Source of the DNA: Deltaproteobacteria bacterium
GTDB taxonomy: Bacteria; Myxococcota_A; UBA9160; UBA6930
Assembly: GCA_016875395.1 (NCBI GenBank)
Contig: VGRF01000027.1
Coordinates: 1 to 63,494 of the forward strand
Direction: 5' to 3'
DNA length: 63,494 bases
Numbering within the stretch: the stretch's first letter is position 1; each line of letters opens with the position of its first letter. Shown in pieces: positions 56,518 to 63,494 of the stretch. The notes below the pieces were generated by a model that was not told where the DNA came from, ran no database searches, and saw only the letters and a list, made by a program, of their open reading frames with translations. Position numbers and translations under genes: made by a program.

Positions 56518-57680
56518 GCCGGATTCAGCTCGCGCCACACGCGCCCGTCGAAGCTCTCCATCACGACGTAGTCGCCTTCGCGGCCCTTCAGGAACGGGTA
56601 GTCGAGGGGCACCTTTCCGTACGGCGTGTCGAGCACGTACTGCGGAATCGCGAAGCCGCTCGTGCGCCCGCGCAGCGCGCGGAACAGCTCGACGCCGCGT
56701 TCGATCGGCACGCGGAAGTGGCCCGTGCCTTCGAGCAGCTGCGCCTGATACACGTAGTAGGGCCGCACGCGCATGCGCACGAGGCCCTCGCAGAGCGCCT
56801 TCATCGTCGCGATGTCGTCGTTCACGCCGGCGAGCAGCACGCTCTGGTTGCCGACGGGGATGCCCGCACGCGTCAGCAGATCGCACGCGCGCGCGGCCTC
56901 GGGCGTCAGCTCCTTCGGGTGGTTGAAGTGCGTGTTCACCCAGATCGGGTGGTAGCGCTGGAGCATCTCGCACAGCTCCGGCGTGACGCGCATCGGAAGC
57001 GTGACCGGGAAGCGCGTGCCGAGCCGCACGATCTCGACGTGCGGGATCGCGCGCAGCTCGCGGATCAGCCACTCGAGGCGCTCATCGCTGAACACGAGCG
57101 GGTCGCCGCCCGTCAGCAGCACGTCGCGAATCGCCGGAGTCGCGCGAATCCAGTCGAGCGCGACCTGCAGCTCGGCGCGCTTCATCGTCCACTCTTCGTC
57201 GCCCACCATGCGCTTGCGCAGGCAGTAGCGGCAGTAGAGCGCGCACTCGTTGTTCACGCAAAACGCGATGCGGTCCTCGTACACGCGCACGACGTTCTTG
57301 ACCGGCGAGTGCGCCACTTCGTCCAGGGGATCCGCGAGGCCGTGCGGATCGCCGAGCTCCGCGAGCCGCGGCACGACCTGCTTGCGCACGGGGCACTCGG
57401 GATCCGCGGGATCCATCAGCGAGGCGTAGTAGGGCGTGATCACGAAGCGGAAGCGCTCGGACAGCGCTGCGATCGCGCGCGCCTCGTCGTCCGTGGGCGT
57501 GACGAATCGCGCGAGCTCCGCCGCGCCGCGAATGCGGTGCTGCATCTGCCACGTCCAGCTCGCCCAGTGCGGCGAGCCGATGTCTTCGCGCGAAGCGGTG
57601 GTCTTGTTGACTTCGCTCGCCTGCGGCTCGCTGCGCGCGCCGCCGTGCGGCGCTTGCCGTTTCTCGGTTCGATCGTTCAA
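56514..57680 (-). CDS. KamA-family lysine 2,3-aminomutase-like radical SAM enzyme
   Basis: A 388-residue radical-SAM protein. The iron-sulfur cluster motif is CALYCRYC (Cys146, Cys150, Cys153), GTRFPVTLPMRVTPEL is typical, and the PLP lysine is in DTPYGKVPLDYPF near residue 350. Such enzymes move an alpha-amino group to the beta position. The start is a TTG at 57680 overlapping the ligase stop by 4 bases (TTGA), the only start with coupling. The first ~30 residues are encoded by a stem-loop repeat, and the family homology begins about residue 38 (HWASWTWQMQHRIR). Lysine as substrate is likely but not certain; it could be EF-P-type (EpmB-like) or another amino acid. Confidence 0.85.
   Translation of the reverse strand: MNDRTEKRQAPHGGARSEPQASEVNKTTASREDIGSPHWASWTWQMQHRIRGAAELARFVTPTDDEARAIAALSERFRFVITPYYASLMDPADPECPVRKQVVPRLAELGDPHGLADPLDEVAHSPVKNVVRVYEDRIAFCVNNECALYCRYCLRKRMVGDEEWTMKRAELQVALDWIRATPAIRDVLLTGGDPLVFSDERLEWLIRELRAIPHVEIVRLGTRFPVTLPMRVTPELCEMLQRYHPIWVNTHFNHPKELTPEAARACDLLTRAGIPVGNQSVLLAGVNDDIATMKALCEGLVRMRVRPYYVYQAQLLEGTGHFRVPIERGVELFRALRGRTSGFAIPQYVLDTPYGKVPLDYPFLKGREGDYVVMESFDGRVWRELNPA
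57609..57658 (-). repeat. Dispersed stem-loop repeat, copy G, inside a coding sequence
   Basis: On the minus strand GCGCGCAGCGAGCCGCAGGC followed by GAGCGAAG, matching copy F (19722-19762) over about 29 bases and including the GCC-GCA-GGC mini-hairpin. It encodes the KamA segment ARSEPQASEV in frame near the N-terminus, before the conserved part of the protein. Confidence 0.75.
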
Positions 57681-58675
57681 GCGAGCCTCAGTCGTTTCAG
57701 GCCACCCGCGAGAACTTCAGCGAGCAGGTCCGCGAGCGAGCGGCCCATCAGCTCGGCCAAGATGCCGAACGAGCCATCCGGGGCAAACGTCGGCAGCGTG
57801 TTGAGCTCGAGGAAGTAGGGGCGGCCCGCGGCATCCAGCTTGAAGTCCGCGCGCGCGAAGTCGCGGCAACGCAGCGCCGCGAAGGCGCGCTGCGCCTGCT
57901 CCGCGAGCGCAGCCTCGAGCGCGGGTGTGAGCGCGCCGGGCGTCACGTGCGCGAGCGGCGCCGCCGCGCCCCGCTCCACCGCGTGCACGCCAATACCCGT
58001 TCTGGCCTCGAGCGCGCGCTGCAGCACGGGCAACACGCGCGGCGGATCTTTCCCGATCAGCGTCACGGTGTACTCCGCCCCCGGCAGAAACGGCTCGATC
58101 AGCGCGGGCTGCTCATAGGAGTGGGTGACGCGCTCCACCGCCTCCGCGAGCTCGCGCTCGTTCTCGACACGCGAGCGCAGCGAGATCCCCTTCGCCGTGC
58201 CCTCCCAGCGAGGTTTCACGAAGAGCGGAAATCGCCCCGGCAACGAAGCCGCAGACAACTCGGCGGACGAACCCACGCTGAGGTGCCCCGCCGTAACAAC
58301 TCCCGCCGCGCGCACGACGTCGAGCGTCCACGCCTTGTCGAGCGAGAGCGACAGCGTGAGCGCATCGGACCCGAGCGCGGGCACACCCGCGAGCTCGAGC
58401 AACACCGGCGCCCAAGCCTCGCGATTCCGCGATCCAAACCCCTCCGCGATGTTCCACACCGCATCGAGCTTCGGCAGCGAGCCCGCGCCGATCGCCGCCA
58501 GCAGCGCGCGCGGACTCCCCACGCGCAAAGGCTCATGCCCCGCGAACCGAATCGCCGCCTCCAGCGCCTCGACCGTCGCCTCGGGCTCGTACTCCACATC
58601 CGCATCCGGCGGCCCACCCGGCGGCGCCGTCCCCAACAAGTCGTAAGCAATCCCAATGCGAAGCCGCGCGCCCAT
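57677..58675 (-). CDS. D-alanine-D-alanine ligase-like ATP-grasp enzyme
   Basis: A 332-residue ATP-grasp ligase. It shows DAVWNIAEGFGSRNREAW, GSDALTLSLSLDKAWTLDVV (ATP-binding loop), PLFVKPRWEGTAKGI, ALIEPFLPGAEYTVTLIG and the metal-binding end FLELNTLPTFAP. These match Ddl-like ligases, but with DFARADFKLD instead of the usual Ddl core, so it may join other amino acids. It is the first gene of a four-gene, fully coupled operon with KamA, MurJ and an SDR. The 460 bases upstream (58676-59135) hold no gene, only copy 2 of the ~290-bp element. Confidence 0.85.
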   Translation of the reverse strand: MGARLRIGIAYDLLGTAPPGGPPDADVEYEPEATVEALEAAIRFAGHEPLRVGSPRALLAAIGAGSLPKLDAVWNIAEGFGSRNREAWAPVLLELAGVPALGSDALTLSLSLDKAWTLDVVRAAGVVTAGHLSVGSSAELSAASLPGRFPLFVKPRWEGTAKGISLRSRVENERELAEAVERVTHSYEQPALIEPFLPGAEYTVTLIGKDPPRVLPVLQRALEARTGIGVHAVERGAAAPLAHVTPGALTPALEAALAEQAQRAFAALRCRDFARADFKLDAAGRPYFLELNTLPTFAPDGSFGILAELMGRSLADLLAEVLAGGLKRLRLA

Positions 58676-58764
58676 AAGAACGAGCGACCCTAGCAGCGTG
58701 CCCCCACCGAACTCCGAACCTCTGAGCCTGTGAGCAACAAGACGGCTCGAATGGCGAACTCCCC

Positions 58765-59050
58765 CAACTCCGCCTGACCACGCGAAAGCGCGCGGGAGGC
58801 GCGCCTCAACGGCGCGCCGATCCGCGCCCTCCCCCAGTTAGTGGGCGTGAGCAGCGCACACCTCGAGCAGCCGGCGCGGGCCGCAGCGGGGGTCGCGGAG
58901 CGAGTGCCCAGGCGCGAGGCGCGCGCACACTCCGTTGCATCGCGAAACACCGCAATACGCGCACGCCTACGCCTGACGCGCCCGCGCGGCCGAGCGAAGC
59001 CGAGCCCCCGCGGAGGCCCGCGCCGGCTGCGAAGCCACGAGTGAGCGGGC
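58765..59050 (-). repeat. Roughly 290-bp element, copy 2 (inverted relative to copy 1)
   Basis: In reverse complement this stretch aligns with 28310-28600. It shares an exact 38-bp block (58791-58828) including GGATCGGCGCGCCGTTGAGG, an exact 24-bp block, and a diverged GGGGGCTCGGCTTCGCTCGG block. It fills the divergent gap between the ATP-grasp ligase and the AbgT-type transporter. No open frame in it looks like a gene. Confidence 0.7.
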
Positions 59051-59135
59051 CACGCACAAGCACAAGCGCGAGTCATCGACGCGCGCCCCACACAACCGCG
59101 AGTCGACAACCCCCGCCGTAGTAGTGTGCGCCCCC

Positions 59136-60755
59136 ATGTCCGCACTCGACACGATCGAACGCCTCGGCAACAAGCTCCCCGACCCCGCGACGCTCTTTCT
59201 GGTCGGCGCTCTCGGCGTGATCGCGCTCTCCGAGATCGCCGTGCGCCTCGACTGGAGCGTCGAGAAGCGCGGCACGCGCGAAGTGCGCGAGCAGGTGTTA
59301 GGCGCGGACGGCGCCCCGCTGATCGACGCCGCAACCCAACAGCCCGTGACGCGCGCCGTGCTCGATCCCGCGACGGGGCAAGTCGCGCGCGAGGCGTTCT
59401 CGCAGCCGCTCGCGCCGCGCAGCCTGCTCTCGTCCGAGGGCGCGCACTTCGCGCTCGCGAGCCTCGTCGACAACTTCAAAGCGTTCCCGCCGCTCGCCGT
59501 CGTGCTCGTCGGCATGCTCGGCATCGGCCTGGCCGAGCGCGTCGGCTTGATCGGCGTGTTGTTACGGGCCGCGCTCGGCTCTGCCCCGCCGGCGCTGCTC
59601 ACGCCCGTCGTCGTGTTCCTCGGGGTGAGCTCTTCGCTCGCCACCGACGCCGGCTACGTCGTGCTTCCCCCCGTCGCCGCCGCGCTCTACGCCGCCGCGG
59701 GCCGCTCGCCGCTCGCGGGCATCGCGGCCTCGATCGCAGGCGTCGCCGCGGGCTTCAGCGCGAACCTGCTGCCGAGCGGCATCGACACGATCATGATGGG
59801 CTTCTCGACCGCCGCCGCGCGGCTCGTGGCGCCGCAGTACGAAGTCACCGCCACCGCGAACCTCTACTTCATGCAGGCCTCGACGATCCTGCTCACCGCA
59901 GTCGGCTGGTTCGTCACGGCGCGCTGGGTGGAGCCGCGCCTCGCAGCGCAGGGCGTCGCGGCGCCGGAGGCGAGCGCGAACGCCACGCTGAGTGCGAGCG
60001 AGAAGCGCGGACTCGGCGCGGCGAGCGTCGCGTTCGCCGTGCTCGCGGCGCTGCTCGTCGCGGCGGTCGCGATCGAGGGCGCGCCGCTGCACGGCGCCGC
60101 AGGGAACAATCCGAAGTGGGTCGCGGCGATCGTGCCGCTGATGTTTGTGATGTTTTTCGTGCCCGGCCTCGCCTACGGATTTCGCGCGGGCACGCTGAAG
60201 AACGACCGCGACGCCGCGCGCCTGCTCGGCGAATCGATGGCGGCGATGGGCCCGTACATCGTGCTCGCGTTCTTCGCGGCGCAGTTCATCGAGTACTTCC
60301 GCTGGTCCGGCCTCGGCGAGATGCTCGCGATCGCGGGCGGCGCCGTGCTCACGCGCGCCGACCTCCCGGCGCCGCTTTTGCTCGCCTGCTTCATCGTGCT
60401 CGTCACCGCCGCAAACCTCTCGATCTCGTCGATGTCCGCGAAGTACGCGTTCTTCGCGCCGGTCTTCGTGCCGATGTTCATGCAGGTCGGCATCAGCCCC
60501 GAGCTCACGCAGGCGGCCTATCGCGTGGGCGATTCCATCACGAACTGCATCACGCCGCTGAATCCCTACCTCGTGATTTCGCTCGTGCTGATGCAGCGCT
60601 ACGCGCCTAAGAGCGGCCTCGGCACGCTCGTCGCGATGATGCTGCCGTACTCACTCGCGTTCCTCGCGACGTGGACGCTGCTGCTCGTGGCGTGGGTCGT
60701 GCTCGGGATTCCGCTCGGGCCGGGCGCGCCGCTGTGGTTCGCGCCTGGGCAGTGA
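59136..60755 (+). CDS. AbgT-family transporter (p-aminobenzoyl-glutamate type)
   Basis: A 539-residue membrane protein with about 12 helices and two re-entrant hairpins. It shows FLGVSSSLATDAGYVVLPPV, ANLLPSGIDTIMMGFST and the C-terminal AYRVGDSITNCITPLNPYLV, all AbgT hallmarks. AbgT proteins import p-aminobenzoyl-glutamate or export antifolate drugs. A ~60-residue periplasmic insert after helix 1 (EKRGTREVREQVLGADGAPL) is typical of the family. ATG 59136 lacks a clear ribosome-binding site. It is followed by an SDR and a hydrolase on the same strand. Confidence 0.9.
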   Translation: MSALDTIERLGNKLPDPATLFLVGALGVIALSEIAVRLDWSVEKRGTREVREQVLGADGAPLIDAATQQPVTRAVLDPATGQVAREAFSQPLAPRSLLSSEGAHFALASLVDNFKAFPPLAVVLVGMLGIGLAERVGLIGVLLRAALGSAPPALLTPVVVFLGVSSSLATDAGYVVLPPVAAALYAAAGRSPLAGIAASIAGVAAGFSANLLPSGIDTIMMGFSTAAARLVAPQYEVTATANLYFMQASTILLTAVGWFVTARWVEPRLAAQGVAAPEASANATLSASEKRGLGAASVAFAVLAALLVAAVAIEGAPLHGAAGNNPKWVAAIVPLMFVMFFVPGLAYGFRAGTLKNDRDAARLLGESMAAMGPYIVLAFFAAQFIEYFRWSGLGEMLAIAGGAVLTRADLPAPLLLACFIVLVTAANLSISSMSAKYAFFAPVFVPMFMQVGISPELTQAAYRVGDSITNCITPLNPYLVISLVLMQRYAPKSGLGTLVAMMLPYSLAFLATWTLLLVAWVVLGIPLGPGAPLWFAPGQ

Positions 60756-60771
60756 ATCTGGAGTCGTCGCG

Positions 60772-61614
60772 ATGGACGTGAGGTCGCTCGCGGTCAAGGT
60801 CGCGGTCGTTACGGGCGCGGGCAGCGGGATCGGGCGAGAGACGGCGCTCGAGTGCGCGCGCCGCGGCGCCTCGCTCGCGATTTGCGATCTGAACGAAGCG
60901 GGCCTCGCCGAGACCGAGCGCCTCGTCGCCGAGCTCGAGAAGCAGACACCCGTGCTGGCGCGGCGCGTCGACGTCGCACGCGCGGAGGAGATGCGCGCCT
61001 TCGCGGACGCCGTCTTCGGCGAGCTCGGCGGCGTCGACCTGCTCGTGAACAACGCGGGCGTCGGCCTCGGCGGCGGGTTTCTCGACACCTCGCTCGAAGA
61101 CTGGAGCTGGATCGTCGAGATCAACCTGCTCGGCGTCGTGAACGGCTGTCACTTCTTCGTGCCGCGCATGGTGGAGCGCGGCGCGGGCGGCCACGTCGTC
61201 AACGTCGCTTCCGCGGCGGGCTTCCTGCCTGCGGAGCCGCTCTCGGCGTACTGCGCGACGAAGTACGGCGTGCTCGGTCTCAGCGAGTGCCTGCACATCG
61301 AGCTCGCGCGGCGTGGCATCGGCGTGACCGCGATCTGCCCGGGCATCATCAACACGCCGATCACGCGCAGCGCGCGCATGCGCGGCGCGGACGCGACGCC
61401 GGAGCTGCGCGAGAAGGTGGTCGCGTCGTATCAGCGCAGGAACTACGGCCCCGAGCGCGTCGCGCGGGCGATCCTGCGCGCGGTGCAGAAGAACCGCGTC
61501 GTCGCGCCGGTCGCGCCCGAAGCCTGGCTCGCGTACTGGGCGAAACGCATCGCGCCGTGGGCGGTGCTCGCGCTCTCGCGCTGGCAGGCGCGCACCGGAT
61601 TCGGGATGCGATGA
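60772..61614 (+). CDS. Short-chain dehydrogenase/reductase
   Basis: A 280-residue SDR: VAVVTGAGSGIGRETALECA, LLVNNAGVGLGGG, VASAAGFLPAEPL and the catalytic YCATK. The C-terminus adds a membrane-associating stretch (WLAYWAKRIAPWAVLALSRW). The C-terminal helix and length are like those of SDRs acting on lipophilic substrates such as retinoids or steroids. GGAG precedes ATG 60772 by 9 bases. The ATGA overlap couples it to the next gene. Confidence 0.9.
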   Translation: MDVRSLAVKVAVVTGAGSGIGRETALECARRGASLAICDLNEAGLAETERLVAELEKQTPVLARRVDVARAEEMRAFADAVFGELGGVDLLVNNAGVGLGGGFLDTSLEDWSWIVEINLLGVVNGCHFFVPRMVERGAGGHVVNVASAAGFLPAEPLSAYCATKYGVLGLSECLHIELARRGIGVTAICPGIINTPITRSARMRGADATPELREKVVASYQRRNYGPERVARAILRAVQKNRVVAPVAPEAWLAYWAKRIAPWAVLALSRWQARTGFGMR

Positions 61615-63380
61615 GCGAGCTGTTGTTACTGCCGCGGCCGCGGCGGCTCGAGCGCCTCGCGGGCGCCGGCCCAGCGCGCGGCGCGGAGCCCGTTTCGCAC
61701 GAGAACCGCGCGCTCGGCGCTGAAGCATTCACGCTCACGCTGGACTCGCGCGGCATCGCGATCGAGCACGGCGGTGCGGCGGGCGAGCGCTACGCGCGCG
61801 CGGCGCTCGCCCAGATCGCGCAGCAAAGCGGCGACGCGCTCCCGGCGCTTCGCATCGAGGACGCGCCCGACTTCGCCGTGCGGGGCTACCTGCTCGACAT
61901 CTCGCGCGACCGCGTACCCACGCGCGAGACGCTCGCGCGCATCGTCGAGTTGATGGCGCTGCTGCGCCTCAATCACCTCCAGCTCTATACCGAGCACACC
62001 TTCGCCTACGCCGCGCACGAGCGCGTCTGGCGCGATGCCTCGCCGATGACGCCCGAGGACACACGCTGGCTGGATGCGCTCTGCCGCACGCACGGCATCG
62101 AGCTGTGCGCGAACCAAAACACGTTCGGCCACATGGGGCGCTGGCTCGCGCACCGCGAGTACCGCGCGCGTGCGGAGCGCCCCGACGGCTTCGCCACGCG
62201 CTTCGGCATGAAGCTGCCGGCAGGCTGTCTCGCGCCCACGCAAGACAACGCCGACTTCGCGCTCGCGCTCTGCCGCGAGCTGCTCTCTCACCACGCGAGC
62301 TCGCGCATCCACGTCAACTGCGACGAGACCTTCGAGCTCGGCCGCGGCGCGAGCGCCGCGGATGCCGCAGCGCGCGGCAAGGCGCGCGTGTACCTGGAGC
62401 ACTTGTTACGGATCGCGCAGCCCCTGATCGCGGAAGGTCGCGAGGTGCTGTTCTGGGGCGACACGCTGCGCGAGCACCCGGAGCTCGTGCGCGAGCTGCC
62501 GCGCGCGGGGCTCACCGCGTGCGTGTGGCACTACGAGCGCCCACTCGAGGCGCTCCCGTTTCCGCCCGCGCTGCTGCCGATCCTCGCCGAGTTCGGCATC
62601 GGCGAGCGCGCGCTGCGCGGCTTCGGCGCGCAGTGCGAGGCGTTCGCGGACTCGGGCTTTCCGTTCTGGGTGTGCCCCGGCACCTCGACTTGGAACTCGC
62701 TGCTCGGCCGCTGGAGCAACGCGCGCGAGAACCTGCGCGATGCGGCGGAGGTGGGGCGCTCCCGCGGCGCGCGCGGCTTCCTCGTCACCGACTGGGGGGA
62801 CAACGGGCACCTGCAGCCGCCGAGCGCGAGCTGGCTGCCGCTCGCGTATGGCGCGGCGCTCGCCTGGTGCGCGGACGCGAACCGCGAGCTCGCGATGGCG
62901 CCGCTGCTCGACGCGTTCGTGTTTCGCGACGCGAGTCGCACGCTCGGAGCGCTCGCCGTCGACCTCGCCGAGACCTATCAGGGCACGGGCAAGCACGCCC
63001 TCAACAGCAGCCCACTCTTCGCGGAGATCGTGCAGGGCGCGCTGCTCGGCAGCTTCGGCGAGATCGACGCGGCGCGCCTCGAAGCCACGATCGCGCAGCT
63101 CGGCCGAGCGATCGCGGCGCTCGCGCAAACGCGCAGCGAAGCGGCAGACGGTGCGCAGACAGCGCGCGAGCTTGCCGTCGCGGCGCGTCTCGCCCGCCAC
63201 GGCGCGTGGCGCCTCGCGCGCGGCGCAAGGCTGCCGTGCCCGAGCGACGCGGAGCTGAGCCGCGATCTTGGCGAGGCGATCGCCGAGCAGCGCAGCGCGT
63301 GGCTCGCGCGCAGCCGGCCCGGCGGGCTCGCCGACAGCCTCGCGCGGCTCGAGCGCACGCGGGCCACATACCAACATTGA
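61611..63380 (+). CDS. Glycoside hydrolase family 20-like protein (hexosaminidase-like)
   Basis: A 589-residue TIM-barrel hydrolase. The N-terminal zincin-like domain (about 20-100) leads to DFAVRGYLLDISRDRVPTRE, then LLRLNHLQLYTEHTFAY. The catalytic Asp-Glu pair is Asp238-Glu239 in HVNCDETFELG, where GH20 enzymes usually have HxGGDE. GH20 members release N-acetylhexosamines by substrate-assisted catalysis. There is no signal peptide, so it is cytoplasmic. ATG 61611 overlaps the SDR stop (ATGA). A TTGTTA motif is at codons 5-6. Confidence 0.82.
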   Translation: MSELLLLPRPRRLERLAGAGPARGAEPVSHENRALGAEAFTLTLDSRGIAIEHGGAAGERYARAALAQIAQQSGDALPALRIEDAPDFAVRGYLLDISRDRVPTRETLARIVELMALLRLNHLQLYTEHTFAYAAHERVWRDASPMTPEDTRWLDALCRTHGIELCANQNTFGHMGRWLAHREYRARAERPDGFATRFGMKLPAGCLAPTQDNADFALALCRELLSHHASSRIHVNCDETFELGRGASAADAAARGKARVYLEHLLRIAQPLIAEGREVLFWGDTLREHPELVRELPRAGLTACVWHYERPLEALPFPPALLPILAEFGIGERALRGFGAQCEAFADSGFPFWVCPGTSTWNSLLGRWSNARENLRDAAEVGRSRGARGFLVTDWGDNGHLQPPSASWLPLAYGAALAWCADANRELAMAPLLDAFVFRDASRTLGALAVDLAETYQGTGKHALNSSPLFAEIVQGALLGSFGEIDAARLEATIAQLGRAIAALAQTRSEAADGAQTARELAVAARLARHGAWRLARGARLPCPSDAELSRDLGEAIAEQRSAWLARSRPGGLADSLARLERTRATYQH

Positions 63381-63408
63381 GTGCCGACCAAATTGGGTCA
63401 ATCAGCCC

Positions 63409-63494
63409 TCAAGGGTTGGGCGTAACCTCTCGATAAACGCGCATCGCCTCGGGGGGGGGGGGGGGGGGCGTGGTTCGTTGCCCCATCCCGCACC
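63409..63494 (-). CDS. Possible 3' end of a gene entering from the right edge
   Basis: A minus-strand frame ends at TGA 63409-63411 with MRVYREVTPNP just before the stop. Upstream it crosses the G-run, which would read as six prolines, and runs off the edge. Only 27 or so codons are visible and the run is suspect, so this is a weak call. It would converge with the GH20-like gene. Confidence 0.2.
   Translation of the reverse strand, partial: CGMGQRTTPPPPPPEAMRVYREVTPNP
63451..63468. other. Homopolymer of 18 G
   Basis: A run of 18 G residues 26 bases from the window end. It may be a sequencing or assembly artefact near a contig end, or a true slippage-prone tract. Nothing else in the window comes close in length. 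Confidence 0.6.

Overview
The window is a very GC-rich (about 70% by eye) piece of a Gram-negative bacterial chromosome, probably from an uncultured Myxococcota/Desulfobacterota-like lineage. Pointers to this are a secretin, beta-barrels and lipoproteins, an ExbB/ExbD motor, a PEP-CTERM protein, the order tig-clpP-clpX-lon, and many acyl-CoA enzymes. The taxonomic placement is inference. There is no phage, plasmid or CRISPR locus.

Layout. 1-3.6 kb: minus-strand operon for a 2-oxo acid (acetoin-type) dehydrogenase: E1alpha, E1beta, AcoX-like kinase, E2. 3.9-7.5 kb: a split B12-dependent acyl-CoA mutase (catalytic and cobalamin subunits) with an EthD-like protein, interrupted by a frameshifted PEP-CTERM gene. 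7.6-14.9 kb: an MFS transporter, then the proteostasis block lon-clpX-clpP-tig and tRNA-Leu. 15.2-19.7 kb: a luciferase-like oxidoreductase, then a thioredoxin-DUF4266-DUF3570-ApbE redox island. 19.8-28.2 kb: an envelope region with a secretin carrying a SPOR-like tail, an outer-membrane protein, and an operon for an ExbD-like protein, a TonB-like Pro/Glu-rich protein, a large periplasmic helical protein, a lipoprotein and an ExbB-like channel. This is the best candidate for an undescribed machine. 28.6-48.4 kb: mixed catabolism (methyltransferase, DCC protein, MDR dehydrogenase, one-chain acyl-CoA carboxylase, SDR, cytochrome/NHL/DUF1080 fusion, VOC, nitroreductase, CaiB CoA-transferase, LLM flavoenzyme, tandem acyl-CoA dehydrogenase, tRNA-Lys, PQQ dehydrogenase under a TetR repressor). 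48.4-58.7 kb: a fused oxoprolinase/hydantoinase, a phosphodiesterase, and a tightly coupled ATP-grasp/KamA/MurJ/SDR operon. 59.1-63.4 kb: an AbgT-type transporter, an SDR and a GH20-like hydrolase.

How it works together. The acyl-CoA mutase, acyl-CoA carboxylase, tandem acyl-CoA dehydrogenase, CoA-transferase, LLM enzymes and SDRs fit breakdown of branched or polycyclic carboxylic acids. The envelope operon looks like a proton-motive-force-driven device spanning both membranes. Four- to five-base start/stop overlaps are the rule inside operons.

Beyond genes, three kinds of repeated DNA stand out. (1) A short motif, (C/G)TTGTTA followed by a non-A base and usually G, occurs about 32 times, in several reading frames and between genes, where three or four would be expected. 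(2) A family of about 50-110 bp repeats carries a stem-loop whose stem bases covary while the loop (around AGTCTTCG) is kept; two copies lie in frame at the 5' ends of genes. (3) A ~290 bp element is present twice in inverted orientation, 30 kb apart. Three further long hairpins resemble REP/RAYT-type palindromes.
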